Shown: positions 1 to 8,555, counted from the stretch's first letter. The stretch: DNA of 64,000 nucleotides from GCA-2683135 sp964507445 (GCA_964507445.1 CAZDQF010000024.1:6440-70439), one strand, 5' to 3'. Translations and numbers: made by a program. Notes: generated from the sequence alone by a model not told the origin.

Positions 1-42
1 CCGTATCGGGGTCACGGTACGATCGCCGCGAGGAGCCTGTCC

Positions 43-1179
43 ATGTTTCGTTTGCCGATCTGCGTTCTTCTGTCAGCCGTGGCCGTCTTCGCCCAGCCGG
101 AAGGCGCCGTGCTGTGTCAGGGGAACTGGCAGTCTGAGGACGAGGCGGTGGCGCAGCTGCGACGTCTTGGAGCCGCGTGGCGCATGCGGGGGGAGTGGGA
201 GGCCCGGGCCACGCGCATCCGCCAGCAGCTTCGGGCGGGGATGGGGTTGGAGCCGTTGCCCGCTCGTACGCTTCTCAATCCCCGGATGCACAGCGTCCGC
301 AGCGAGGACGGTTACTGCGTGGCCAACATCTCCTTCGAGCCCTTCCCCGGATACTGCGTCGGCGGCAACCTCTACTGGCCCCGCGGTAAGGAGGGGCCGT
401 TCGCCGGTGTGCTGTCACCCCACGGGCATTATCGCGGCAGCGACGGAGGAGGGCGGTTCCGCAAGTCGGCCCAGATCCGTCACGCCACCCTGGCCCGCAT
501 GGGTGCGGTGGTCCTCACCTGGGACATGATCGGTTGGGGTGACTCCGGTCACGGCGGTTGGAAGCACAACCATCCGCAGGCGTTGCCGCTGCAGACCTGG
601 ACCTCCATGCGGGCCCTCGACCTGTTGCTGCAACGCCCCGACGTTGACCCGGAGCGCATCGCCTGCACGGGCAGCTCCGGCGGCGGCACCCAGACGTTCC
701 TGCTGGCCGCCCTCGACGACCGGGTCAAGGTCTCGGCGCCGGTGGTCATGGTGTCGGCTCACTTCTTCGGCGGCTGCAACTGCGAGAGCGGCATGCCGAT
801 CCACAAGACCGCGGCCCTGGAGACCAACAACGCCGAGATCGCGGCCCTCTGCGCGCCCCGCCCCCTGCTCCTGGTCTCCAACGGCGAGGACTGGACCAAG
901 AACAACCCGCGGGTGGAGTTCCCATTCATCCGTCAGGTGTTCGGCGCGTACGGCCGCCAGGACGATTGCGAGCTGTCCCACTTTCAGGACGAAGGCCACG
1001 ACTACGGCGCCTCCAAGCGCGCCGCGGTGTATCGCTTCTTCGTCCGGCACCTGGGCCTCGCAGATCCACCTCCGGAGACCGGCATCAAGATTGAACCCCA
1101 CGCCGCCCAGCTGGCGTTCGACGACGCCCACTTGCGGCCCGCGGACGCTCTGCCGGCCAACGCTCGGGTTCGCTGGTAG
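43..1179 (+). CDS. Secreted alpha/beta-hydrolase, acetyl-xylan-esterase-like
   Basis: A 378-residue alpha/beta-hydrolase of the dienelactone-hydrolase/acetyl-xylan-esterase type, probably cleaving ester bonds on carbohydrates outside the cytoplasm. The first 20 or so residues form a short signal peptide (hydrophobic LSAVAVFA, then AQP). The GxSxG elbow GSSGG puts the nucleophile at Ser212, an acid residue is plausible near GEDW (about 285), and the catalytic His is His319 in EGHDYG. The segment GHYRGSDGGG before the fold resembles the oxyanion region of this family. The start is supported by AGGAG 8 bases upstream. The gene stands alone, convergent with the next minus-strand gene. The family is sure; the substrate is not. 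Confidence 0.8.
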   Translation: MFRLPICVLLSAVAVFAQPEGAVLCQGNWQSEDEAVAQLRRLGAAWRMRGEWEARATRIRQQLRAGMGLEPLPARTLLNPRMHSVRSEDGYCVANISFEPFPGYCVGGNLYWPRGKEGPFAGVLSPHGHYRGSDGGGRFRKSAQIRHATLARMGAVVLTWDMIGWGDSGHGGWKHNHPQALPLQTWTSMRALDLLLQRPDVDPERIACTGSSGGGTQTFLLAALDDRVKVSAPVVMVSAHFFGGCNCESGMPIHKTAALETNNAEIAALCAPRPLLLVSNGEDWTKNNPRVEFPFIRQVFGAYGRQDDCELSHFQDEGHDYGASKRAAVYRFFVRHLGLADPPPETGIKIEPHAAQLAFDDAHLRPADALPANARVRW

Positions 1180-1222
1180 GCCGCCGCCGACACCACCACC
1201 CGGCGATCGGTGACTCGGGCGG

Positions 1223-2227
1223 TCACCGCAGGCAGCAGCGCTTGTACTTCTTGCCGCTGCCGCACGGGCAGGGCGCGTTGCGCCCGATCTTCTTCGGGTA
1301 GGGGCTCCACAGGGCCTTCACCGCGTCGCGGAACCGGTGGCGCATGTCCTGGCGGAAGATCCGCTGCAGGGTGTCGTAGAGCTTGGGGTGACGCTGTTCG
1401 AGCAGATGGGGGCGCTCGAAGAAGTACTCGGAGAGGACGGCGAAGAACTCCGCCGGGTTGGTGGCGGCGTAGTCGGGGATGTCGTCGGCTTCGCCGCTGC
1501 CGTGCATCTGCGCGGTCTTGGAGCGGATCATCTCCATCCACGGTTCCATGGCTTCGCGGGGCAGGGCCATGGCGGGGACGCCGTCGATGACCCCGTCGCT
1601 CTTGTCCACCAGATGGGCGAACTCGTGGATGCCCACGTTGCTCTTGTCCTTGGGGTCCTGGAAGCCGCTCAGCAGGTGCGGCTTGGAGAGGATCATGGTG
1701 CGCTCCATGGGGCCGGTGCCCACCATGCCGATGGCGTGGGCGTGCTCGCCGCCGCCGTAGGACTCGTCGAAGGCCCCGGGATAGATGAGCACCTCGCCGA
1801 TCTGGTCCCACTCCCAGCGGGGGAAGCCGAAGATGGGGATGACGGCGCTGGCGGCGGTGAGGACCCGCACCGTGACGTCGATCTCGCAGCGGATGCCGGT
1901 GATGCGCTTCTCGTCGAGGAAGATGGTCACCTGCTGGCGGAAGCGCAGCCTGTCCTCCTCGGCGAGCACGCGATAGAACGCCACGTCCCGTTGCAGCACC
2001 GCCTCGTGTTCGGAGGGGAACGGCTGCGAGAGCAGCGTCCGTCTGCGGCGCTGCCTGCGGGTCACCCAGCGTCGCAGGAGGAGCGGGGCGACGATGGCGA
2101 GGGCTCCCAGCAGGAGGGCCTCCGGTTCCGGAGCGGAGGCCGCGGCGATGGCCGCCAGCGGCACGAAGACGAGGATCGCCGCTATGGTCCCGGGGAGGTT
2201 GCTGTCGTTGTTGCCCACGTCGGACAT
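1223..2227 (-). CDS. MtfA-like zinc metallopeptidase with N-terminal membrane helices and C-terminal SEC-C motif
   Basis: A 334-residue M90/MtfA-family peptidase. The zinc site is HEFAHLVD (HExxH), and the segments around FPRWEWDQIGEVLIYP and NPAEFFAVLSEYFFE are typical of MtfA, where the downstream Glu-rich helix gives the third ligand. Before it lie two hydrophobic segments (about residues 11-50), so the enzyme is probably membrane-anchored. The last 20 residues are a SEC-C zinc motif (CPCGSGKKYKRCC), the same type that ends SecA at 35.2 kb. I chose the start at 2227 (MSDVG); the frame is open further upstream, but that stretch is low-quality Pro/Arg/Thr sequence. E. coli MtfA acts on the Mlc/glucose PTS system; the target here is unknown. 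Confidence 0.82.
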   Translation of the reverse strand: MSDVGNNDSNLPGTIAAILVFVPLAAIAAASAPEPEALLLGALAIVAPLLLRRWVTRRQRRRRTLLSQPFPSEHEAVLQRDVAFYRVLAEEDRLRFRQQVTIFLDEKRITGIRCEIDVTVRVLTAASAVIPIFGFPRWEWDQIGEVLIYPGAFDESYGGGEHAHAIGMVGTGPMERTMILSKPHLLSGFQDPKDKSNVGIHEFAHLVDKSDGVIDGVPAMALPREAMEPWMEMIRSKTAQMHGSGEADDIPDYAATNPAEFFAVLSEYFFERPHLLEQRHPKLYDTLQRIFRQDMRHRFRDAVKALWSPYPKKIGRNAPCPCGSGKKYKRCCLR

Positions 2228-2342
2228 GGTACCGGCGGGTCCTGGAGTGGTGTTCCGCTCCCGCGGTCGCTGCAAGGCCGGGAGAATCCGTGTTTGATGA
2301 GGGGGCTGATCCCCGCGCCCCTTACTGACGGGAGTTCGTTGC

Positions 2343-4106
2343 ATGATCCTGCGCATGGTTGGAGTCGTCGGCCTGATGGCGCTTGTTGGCCTCGCCCAAG
2401 GGCCGTTGCTCGTGGTCGCCATCGGCGACTCGGCGACGGCACCTCGTCCGGGGGTCGAGCAGGTGTATTGCGACCGTCTGGCGTCCGACCTGGAGGACGT
2501 GGGGGTCAAGGCGCGGGTCATGAACGCGGGGGTTCGTGGGGACACCACCCGTCATGCCCTGGAGCGCTTCCGTCGTGACGTGCTGGACCGCCGGCCTGAC
2601 GCGGTGGTGATCCAGTTCGGCCTCAACGACGGGTCCGTTGACGTGTTCCGGGGCGCTACCGGGCCCCGGGTGCCGGTGGATGAGTACGTGGCGAACCTGG
2701 AGGCCATGGCGGACGCGGCCCTTGAGCGAGGCGTGGTGGTGGTGCTCATGACGCCCAACCCCATCCGTTGGACGGGCCCGCTCCGCAAGCGCTACGGCAA
2801 GAAGCCGTACGACGTGACGCGGGTGGACGGGTTTGACCTGGTGAACCAGCGTTACGCGGAGGCGGTTCGCGGCCTCGCCAAGAGGCGGGAGCTGCCGCTG
2901 GTGGACGTCCACTCGACGTACAACAACGCCACGGAGAACGGGCGGCCCATCATGGACACGGTGCTGCTGGACGGACTCCACCCCAACGACCGTGGGCACG
3001 CGGTGGTCTCCCGGCTGCTGGCCCATCGCCTGCGGCGGCTCGCTCCGGGTTACACCATCCCGGTGGTGGACATCTCCGGCGAGATGCAGCGCCAGCACCT
3101 GGTTGATCAGGAGGCTGGTCAGTACCTCGGGCATCCCACCACCGTGTTGTTGGATGACGGCTCCACCATCCTCTGCGTCTACCCCAAGGGCCACGGCAAG
3201 GGGGGCATCGTCTACAAGCGGTCCACGGATGGCGGTCGCACCTGGGGAGCCCGTCTCCCCACTCCCGCCTCCTGGGCCACGTCCCGCGAGGTCCCCACCC
3301 TGCACCGGGTGGAAGACGCCAGCGGCAAGAAGCGCGTCATCATGTGGTCCGGGCTCTATCCGGCGCGGCTCGCCGTGTCGGAAGACGACGGCGGCACCTG
3401 GTCAGAGCTGAAGCCGGCGGGGGAGTGGGGCGGCATCGTGGTCATGGGGTGCCTGGAGCGCATGAAGAACGGCGACTACATCGCCCTGTTCCATGACGAC
3501 GGGCGCTTCATCTCCGCCGGCGGACGGCGAGAGAACCCGAGCCGCTTCTACGTCTATCAGACCCGCTCCAGGGACGGCGGCCTGACCTGGTCGCCTCCGC
3601 GCAAGATCGCCACCCACGAGAAGGCTCACCTCTGTGAGCCCGGGATCATCCGATCCCCTGATGGGTCGAGGCTGCTGGTGCTGCTCCGTGAGAACAGCCG
3701 CAAGCTGAACGGCTTCTACATCTTCTCCGACGATGAAGGGGAGACGTGGAGCAAGCCGCGGATGTTGCCCGCGGCCCTCACCGGGGATCGGCACACGGCG
3801 GTGTACGCGCCGGACGGGCGCCTCTTCATCTCGTTCCGTGACCGCACCCTGGACAGCCCCACCCACGGAGACTGGGTCGGTTGGGTGGGGACCTTCCAGG
3901 ACATCGTGCAGGGGCAGGAGGGGCAGTACCGGGTGCGCATCATGGACAACAAGAAGGGGTCCGATTGCGCCTACCCGGGGGTCCTGATCCTCGCCGACGG
4001 CACCATCGTCACCACCACCTACGGACACTGGTCAGCCGGGGAGTCCCCTTACATCATGACCGTGCGCTTCAAGCTGAGCGAGCTGGACAAGAAGCTGCCT
4101 CGCTGA
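2343..4106 (+). CDS. Secreted SGNH hydrolase fused to BNR-repeat sialidase-like domain
   Basis: A 587-residue two-domain exoenzyme. After a short signal/anchor (about residues 1-20) comes an SGNH/GDSL esterase: block I is GDS with Ser30, block II is the Gly in NAGVRGDTT, block III is the Asn in FGLNDG, and block V is DGLHPND. From about residue 240 a six-bladed sialidase-like propeller follows, with Asp boxes STDGGRTW, SEDDGGTW, SRDGGLTW and SDDEGETW. The pairing suggests de-O-acylation and glycosidic processing of acidic or acylated glycans, for example sialate-like sugars. The catalytic Arg triad and Tyr/Glu of true sialidases are not certain, so exo-glycosidase activity is an inference. 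The start has GGGAG upstream. The gene is transcribed away from the metallopeptidase. Confidence 0.85.
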   Translation: MILRMVGVVGLMALVGLAQGPLLVVAIGDSATAPRPGVEQVYCDRLASDLEDVGVKARVMNAGVRGDTTRHALERFRRDVLDRRPDAVVIQFGLNDGSVDVFRGATGPRVPVDEYVANLEAMADAALERGVVVVLMTPNPIRWTGPLRKRYGKKPYDVTRVDGFDLVNQRYAEAVRGLAKRRELPLVDVHSTYNNATENGRPIMDTVLLDGLHPNDRGHAVVSRLLAHRLRRLAPGYTIPVVDISGEMQRQHLVDQEAGQYLGHPTTVLLDDGSTILCVYPKGHGKGGIVYKRSTDGGRTWGARLPTPASWATSREVPTLHRVEDASGKKRVIMWSGLYPARLAVSEDDGGTWSELKPAGEWGGIVVMGCLERMKNGDYIALFHDDGRFISAGGRRENPSRFYVYQTRSRDGGLTWSPPRKIATHEKAHLCEPGIIRSPDGSRLLVLLRENSRKLNGFYIFSDDEGETWSKPRMLPAALTGDRHTAVYAPDGRLFISFRDRTLDSPTHGDWVGWVGTFQDIVQGQEGQYRVRIMDNKKGSDCAYPGVLILADGTIVTTTYGHWSAGESPYIMTVRFKLSELDKKLPR

Positions 4107-4120
4107 GCGGCGAGGTGCGC

Positions 4121-4507
4121 TCAGCCCGCGCCGAAGTTGAGGCCGCATTCCGGGCAGCGGGTGGCGTCGCCCGTGGGGAAGGGCGTGGCGCACGCGGGGC
4201 AGGTGGCCTGTTCGGCGTCCAGGTCCACCACGGTGCCCACGGCCGCCAACTCTGCTTCGCCCAGGTCCTGGTTCCAGTGGGCTTCGATGGCAGCCCGGGC
4301 GGGTTGGAGCTCTTCCATGGGTGTGACCAGCATGAGGGTCGGGCCGCAGGACCCTTCATCGCAGCCGGGGGGAGGGACGATGTCGTGGGGCACATGGGCG
4401 GCGGTGAGGACGGCGGCCAGCTCCTTGAGTGAGGCCGTGTCGCCCTGAGCGAGCACGGCGACCTTCACCCCTTCCTGCTCTTCTTCGTTCGTCGGTTCGT
4501 CGGTCAT
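4121..4507 (-). CDS. Small DUF2007-like protein with C-terminal zinc ribbon
   Basis: A 128-residue protein with an acidic N-terminus, a ferredoxin-like central part (KVAVLAQGDTASLKELAAVL, then a beta strand LMLVTPMEELQPARAAI) and a C-terminal zinc ribbon made by CPAC and CPEC. The centre resembles the signal-transducing DUF2007 type found in putative PII-like proteins, but this is only a pattern impression. An internal CDEGSCGP could bind metal. It is convergent with the SGNH-sialidase gene, 14 bases away. The chosen start MTDEP at 4507 lacks a Shine-Dalgarno sequence but has TACACT exactly six bases upstream, which fits a leaderless mRNA. An upstream in-frame GTG/ATG extension would be low-complexity. 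Confidence 0.6.
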   Translation of the reverse strand: MTDEPTNEEEQEGVKVAVLAQGDTASLKELAAVLTAAHVPHDIVPPPGCDEGSCGPTLMLVTPMEELQPARAAIEAHWNQDLGEAELAAVGTVVDLDAEQATCPACATPFPTGDATRCPECGLNFGAG

Positions 4508-4513
4508 GCTGGC

Positions 4514-4519
4514 AGTGTA
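4514..4519 (-). promoter_or_regulatory. Leaderless-type -10 box TACACT
   Basis: TACACT ends six bases before the ATG at 4507 on the minus strand. No Shine-Dalgarno sequence is present. A transcription start at or next to the ATG is predicted. Confidence 0.5.
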
Positions 4520-4557
4520 CTGGGAACCCCGGGCGGAGAGGGCGTCCGGTTCGGTCG

Positions 4558-5196
4558 TCAGGGGAGATGGATGTCCGCCGTGGTGGCGCCCGCTCGTTCC
4601 AGGAGCTCCCGGTACCACGACACCGCCTGGTCCGCCCGACCGTCCAGGTCCGACGTGCCCCAGACGACGCTGAGGGTGCGGACGGAGCCGTCATGGGTCT
4701 TGGTGCGCTGGCAGTCCTTGACGCCGTTGGCGCACGGTCCTTCGGCGTCGTGCAGGCAGAGCAGCCCGGTGAGGCGGATGGTCTGGCCGCTGGCGTTGAA
4801 CACGTACTCGGCGTCGTCGTCGGCGATGCGCACGGCGAACGGCTCCGCTGCCCGGTCAAGGTCCACGACGCTGATGGGGAGCCCGGAGTGGAGGGAGACC
4901 ACGTTGCAGGCATCCACGGCCAGGTTGATGGAGTCGAGGGACCCGTCGCCGGCGGCTCGAAGGAGATACTCGGAGGCGGGCTTGCCGCGCCCCGTGGGGC
5001 GGTAACCGCCGTGGCGCAGGAGGTCCCTCGCCGCCTTGCGCACGGCGTCATCGCTGGTCAGGGGAGCCTCGGCGTCGAGCTTCAGCAGGTCCTTGAGCCA
5101 GGACGGGGATGGCTGGTCGCCAAGGGGGCTGGGGAAGGTCGTGGTGAAGCCGCGCAGTTGCAGCAGCGGATGGTCGTGGACATCGAGGGTCAGCAT
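4558..5196 (-). CDS. Stand-alone B3/B4 (PheRS beta-like) domain protein
   Basis: A 212-residue protein matching the B3/B4 domain otherwise found in the editing part of phenylalanyl-tRNA synthetase beta. The recognisable core runs from about residue 75: SINLAVDACNVVSLHSGLPI, then VVDLDRAAEPFAVRIA, and finally DCQRTKTHDGSVRTLSVVWG, where the D..RT.. motif is typical. Stand-alone B3/B4 proteins are widespread and are presumed to act on aminoacyl-tRNA or amino acids, without a settled function. It lies 51 bases upstream of the zinc-ribbon gene on the same strand and may be cotranscribed. The start at 5196 is chosen because the fold begins just after it; TACACT lies nine bases upstream and there is no Shine-Dalgarno sequence. 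Confidence 0.75.
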   Translation of the reverse strand: MLTLDVHDHPLLQLRGFTTTFPSPLGDQPSPSWLKDLLKLDAEAPLTSDDAVRKAARDLLRHGGYRPTGRGKPASEYLLRAAGDGSLDSINLAVDACNVVSLHSGLPISVVDLDRAAEPFAVRIADDDAEYVFNASGQTIRLTGLLCLHDAEGPCANGVKDCQRTKTHDGSVRTLSVVWGTSDLDGRADQAVSWYRELLERAGATTADIHLP

Positions 5197-5205
5197 GGCG
5201 CCGGC

Positions 5206-5211
5206 AGTGTA
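5206..5211 (-). promoter_or_regulatory. Leaderless-type -10 box TACACT
   Basis: TACACT ends nine bases before the ATG at 5196 (minus strand), with only GC-rich sequence between. This predicts a leader of zero to three bases. Confidence 0.45.
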
Positions 5212-5289
5212 CCCACCGCGACCGGGTGGGTCCCGCTCTCGTCGATCCCTTATCATCACCGCATAAGACAACGAGAGGGGACCTCCACC

Positions 5290-6657
5290 GTGTTTGCAAC
5301 CAAGACCTACATCGATCGTCGGGCGGGGCTGCGCGCCGCCATGGGCGACGCACCCGTGTTGCTGTTGGGCCATCAGATGGTCCCGCGCAATTATCCGGAC
5401 AACACCTACCCGTTCCGCCAGAACTCCCATGTGCTGTACTACTGCGGCATCTCCCGGCCGGACGTGGCGTTGGTCATGACCGACGAGGGAGACGTGGTGT
5501 TCGGTCCTCCGGAGGACATCGACGACGTGGTCTGGCACGGCCCTCAGGAGACCCTGGAGGAGGCGGCGGCCAAGGCGGGCATCACGGACGTCCGCGACAT
5601 CGCCGGCCTCGGTGAGTGGATCCAAGGGGCACCGGAGGCGCGCTACCTGGCGCCCTACCAGGCCAACGTGCTGGAGTGGATGGCCGGGCTGAGCGGCCGC
5701 GCCGCCTCCCAGGTGGCGGCGGGTCAATGTTCGGAGCTGGCGGCGGCCATCTACGGTCAGCGCGCGGTCAAGTCGGACGAGGAGGTGGCGGAGATCGAGG
5801 AGGCCCTCTCCGTGACCCGGGAGATGCACCTGGCGTCCTATCGAGCGACGCGGGCCGGGGCGCGGGAGTCGGACGTGGTGGCGGCGGTGTTGAAGGTCGC
5901 TCAAGCCGAGGATCGTGCTCAGTCCTACAACCCCATCATCACCGTTCGTGGTGAGGTGCTCCACAACCACGACCATCACAACGTGCTGGAGGATGGCCAG
6001 ATCCTGCTCAACGACTCGGGCGCCGAGTCACGCGCCTGGTACGCGTCGGACATCACCCGATGCTGCCCGGTGAGCGGTCGTTGGAGCGAACGCCAGCGTG
6101 AGATCTACGACGTGGTCCTGCGGTCCCAGCTCGAGGCCATCGACCTGTTCGCCCCCGGGGTGTTCTATCGGGACGTGCACCTGAAGTCGGCGTCCGTGAT
6201 CGCCGAAGGACTGACGGAGTTGGGTCTCATGAAGGGAGACCCGGCGGAGGCCGTGGCGGCGGGCGCCCATGCCCTGTTCTTCCCCCACGGCGTCGGCCAC
6301 ATGCTGGGGCTCGACGTCCACGATATGGAGGACCTGGGGGACGTGGTGGGCTACGAGCCCGGGGTCGCCAGATCGGACCAGTTCGGCCTCAACTTCCTCC
6401 GCCTGTCCCGTCCTCTGGAGGCCGGGTTCGTGGTCACCGTGGAGCCGGGGATCTACTTCATCCCGGCGCTCATGGATCGCTGGCGCGCCGACGCACGGCA
6501 CTGCGATTTCATCGATTACGACGTGGTCGAGACCTACAGAGGGTTCGGCGGCATCCGCATCGAGGACGACGTGTTGTGCACCGCCGACGGCCCGCGTGTC
6601 CTGGGGCCCGAGATCCCGAAGGAGGCAGCGGACGTGGAGGCGGTCATGGCCGGATAG
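5290..6657 (+). CDS. pepP: Xaa-Pro aminopeptidase (M24B)
   Basis: A 455-residue metalloaminopeptidase removing N-terminal residues before proline. The N-terminal half is the creatinase-like domain (NYPDNTYPFRQNSHVLYYCG is typical of AMP_N). The C-terminal pita-bread fold keeps the five metal ligands: Asp in LLNDSGAESR, Asp in YASDITR, His in FPHGVGHMLGLDVHD, Glu in VTVEPGIYF, and Glu in GGIRIEDDV. The start is a GTG preceded by GAGAGGGG, eight bases away; the frame is open far upstream but that part is antisense to the B3/B4 gene. A TATCAT hexamer near 5250 could be its -10. It is followed by purD after 18 bases. The family is certain; the exact subtype (PepP rather than PepQ) is likely from the AMP_N domain. 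Confidence 0.9.
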   Translation: MFATKTYIDRRAGLRAAMGDAPVLLLGHQMVPRNYPDNTYPFRQNSHVLYYCGISRPDVALVMTDEGDVVFGPPEDIDDVVWHGPQETLEEAAAKAGITDVRDIAGLGEWIQGAPEARYLAPYQANVLEWMAGLSGRAASQVAAGQCSELAAAIYGQRAVKSDEEVAEIEEALSVTREMHLASYRATRAGARESDVVAAVLKVAQAEDRAQSYNPIITVRGEVLHNHDHHNVLEDGQILLNDSGAESRAWYASDITRCCPVSGRWSERQREIYDVVLRSQLEAIDLFAPGVFYRDVHLKSASVIAEGLTELGLMKGDPAEAVAAGAHALFFPHGVGHMLGLDVHDMEDLGDVVGYEPGVARSDQFGLNFLRLSRPLEAGFVVTVEPGIYFIPALMDRWRADARHCDFIDYDVVETYRGFGGIRIEDDVLCTADGPRVLGPEIPKEAADVEAVMAG

Positions 6658-6663
6658 AACTGA

Positions 6664-6669
6664 TAACCT
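6664..6669 (+). promoter_or_regulatory. Leaderless-type -10 box TAACCT before purD
   Basis: TAACCT ends six bases before the purD ATG at 6676. The only bases between are GCGGCC, so no ribosome-binding site is available on a short leader. Confidence 0.45.
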
Positions 6670-6675
6670 GCGGCC

Positions 6676-7971
6676 ATGAAGGTCCTGGTTGTCGGTGGCG
6701 GTGGGCGCGAACACGCCCTTTGTTGGAAGCTCGCCCAGGGTGCGAGCACCTCCGAGGTCCTGGTGGCCCCCGGTAACGGGGGCACGGGGGATGTGGCCCG
6801 TTCCGTGGACGTGGACGTGAGCGACCACGAGGCAGTGGTCGCCCTGTGCCGCCAGGAGCAGGTGGGCCTCGTGGTCGTGGGTCCGGAAGCGCCGTTGTGC
6901 AAGGGCCTGGCGGACGCCTTGCGCGGAGCCGACTTCCCCGTGTTCGGCCCCGGCGCCGGCGGCGCCGAGTTGGAGGGCTCCAAGGCGTTCTCCAAGGCGC
7001 TGATGAACGACCACGGCATCCCCACCGCCAGCTTCCGCACCTTCGATGACGCAGACGCCGCGCGGGAGTATCTGGAGGGCGAACTGGGATTTCCCGTGGT
7101 GGTGAAGGCCTCGGGCCTCGCCGCCGGCAAGGGGGTGTTGATCTGCCCGGACCAGGAGGCGGCCATGCAGGCCGTGGACCGGTTGATGGGCGAGCGCGCC
7201 TTCGGCTCCAGCGGGGAGACGGTGGTCATCGAGGACTTCCTCTCCGGGGACGAGGTCTCGGTGCACGCGCTCACGGATGGTCACACCATCCTCACCCTGC
7301 CCACGAGTCAGGATCACAAGCGCGTGTACGACGACGACCAGGGGCCCAATACCGGTGGCATGGGCGCGGTCAGCCCCAGCACCCGGCTGAGCGGCGCGGG
7401 GGTCCGCACCGTGGAGCAGGAGATCATGCTCCCGACCCTCAACGCCCTGGCGCGCATGGACCGACCCTATCGCGGTGTCCTGTACGCCGGGCTGATGGTC
7501 ACCCGTGGCGGTCCCAAGACCCTGGAGTTCAACGTGCGGTTCGGGGATCCGGAGACCCAGGTCATCCTGCCTCGCCTGCGCTGTGACCTGGGAACGCTGC
7601 TGCTGGCGTGCGCCGAAGGTCGCCTGGACGGCGTCGATGACGCGGCCTTCGACTGGGACCCACGCGCAGCCGTCACGGTGGTGCTGTGCTCCGGTGGTTA
7701 CCCCGCGGCGTTCTCCAAGGGCCACCGGATCTACGGCATCGACGACGCCAACGCCCTGCCGAACGTCACGGTGTTCCATGCGGGCACGGCTCGCGATGAT
7801 GAAGGCAACGTGGTGACCGCCGGGGGACGGGTGCTCAACGTCACGGCTCTCGGAGACACCCTGGAGGCGGCCCGAGACCGCGCCTATGAGGCGGTCGGCA
7901 GGATCACCTTTGCCGGTATGCACTACCGAAAAGACATCGGGGTGCGGGCGCTGGGGGCGGCGGAGGCCTGA
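6676..7971 (+). CDS. purD: Phosphoribosylamine-glycine ligase (GAR synthetase)
   Basis: A 431-residue ATP-grasp enzyme joining glycine to phosphoribosylamine in purine synthesis. It starts with the diagnostic MKVLVVGGGGREHAL. Further signatures are VVVGPEAPLCKGLADAL, the ATP-grasp strand GFPVVVKASGLAAGKGV, the metal/ATP segment LEFNVRFGDPETQ, and a C-terminal VLNVTALGDTLEAARDRAYEA. The length matches the family. It follows the Xaa-Pro peptidase by 18 bases, but a -10-like hexamer just upstream suggests its own transcript. The next gene is the Fur regulator, 44 bases downstream. Confidence 0.97.
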   Translation: MKVLVVGGGGREHALCWKLAQGASTSEVLVAPGNGGTGDVARSVDVDVSDHEAVVALCRQEQVGLVVVGPEAPLCKGLADALRGADFPVFGPGAGGAELEGSKAFSKALMNDHGIPTASFRTFDDADAAREYLEGELGFPVVVKASGLAAGKGVLICPDQEAAMQAVDRLMGERAFGSSGETVVIEDFLSGDEVSVHALTDGHTILTLPTSQDHKRVYDDDQGPNTGGMGAVSPSTRLSGAGVRTVEQEIMLPTLNALARMDRPYRGVLYAGLMVTRGGPKTLEFNVRFGDPETQVILPRLRCDLGTLLLACAEGRLDGVDDAAFDWDPRAAVTVVLCSGGYPAAFSKGHRIYGIDDANALPNVTVFHAGTARDDEGNVVTAGGRVLNVTALGDTLEAARDRAYEAVGRITFAGMHYRKDIGVRALGAAEA

Positions 7972-8015
7972 GCTCAGCCACGATCGTCGTCGTCTGATAG
8001 GGTGCTCGCAGCGCC

Positions 8016-8555
8016 ATGAGCAGCAGCCACCGCCACTTCATCGACAAGTCTCAGGACGCGGACACGGGAGGGGAGGAGGAGCGCATTCTTGAGGGCTTCC
8101 TCCGCGAGCGAGGTCTGAAGGTCACGAAGGCCCGCCGCGCGCTCCTCCGCCAGGTGTTCACCATGCACGACCACTTCACAGCGGAGCAGCTGCTCGACCG
8201 CATGAAGGGGGAGGGACTCCCCGCCAGCAAGGCGACCGTGTACCGGACTCTGCAGGTCCTCCTGGAGTGCGATCTCCTGGTGGCCCACGACTTCGGCGAA
8301 GGGGCGCTCTACTACGAGCACAGCTTTGGTCATGCCCACCACGACCACCTGTTCTGCTTGCACTGCAAGGCCATCACCGAGTTCCGCGACGACCGCATCG
8401 AGGAGCACCAGGACCGGGTGGCGGACGACGTGGGCTTCCGCATCCTCTCCCACAGCCTCAAGATCTACGGCATCTGCAACCAGTGCGCGCAGGACGATCC
8501 TGGCCTACCGGATCGGTATGCAGCCAACCCCGGCCTGGTTCGGCACCGGTCCTGA
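8016..8555 (+). CDS. fur: Fur-family metal-dependent repressor
   Basis: A 179-residue Fur/PerR/Zur-type regulator. The winged helix covers about residues 25-100 (FLRERGLKVTKARRALLRQVF, then ASKATVYRTLQVLLECDLL). The dimer/metal domain has HSFGHAHHDHLFCLHCKAITEF with the His-rich metal site and the first CxxC, and ICNQC as the second CxxC, which builds the structural zinc. An N-terminal extension and a 20-residue tail exceed the E. coli length. The gene lies 94 bases upstream of feoA on the same strand, and a palindromic operator sits in that gap, so an iron-responsive role (Fur proper) is the best reading. PerR or Zur cannot be excluded by sequence alone. Confidence 0.9.
   Translation: MSSSHRHFIDKSQDADTGGEEERILEGFLRERGLKVTKARRALLRQVFTMHDHFTAEQLLDRMKGEGLPASKATVYRTLQVLLECDLLVAHDFGEGALYYEHSFGHAHHDHLFCLHCKAITEFRDDRIEEHQDRVADDVGFRILSHSLKIYGICNQCAQDDPGLPDRYAANPGLVRHRS

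Noticed and set aside
1337..2578. Plus-strand frame of about 410 codons opposite the MtfA-like gene
   Set aside because: The minus strand carries an obvious HExxH peptidase with a SEC-C tail. The plus frame is a His/Gly/Asp-rich shadow.
6028..7923. Minus-strand frame of about 630 codons opposite the Xaa-Pro peptidase and purD
   Set aside because: It covers two certain genes on the other strand, and its translation is a typical GC-rich shadow without motifs.
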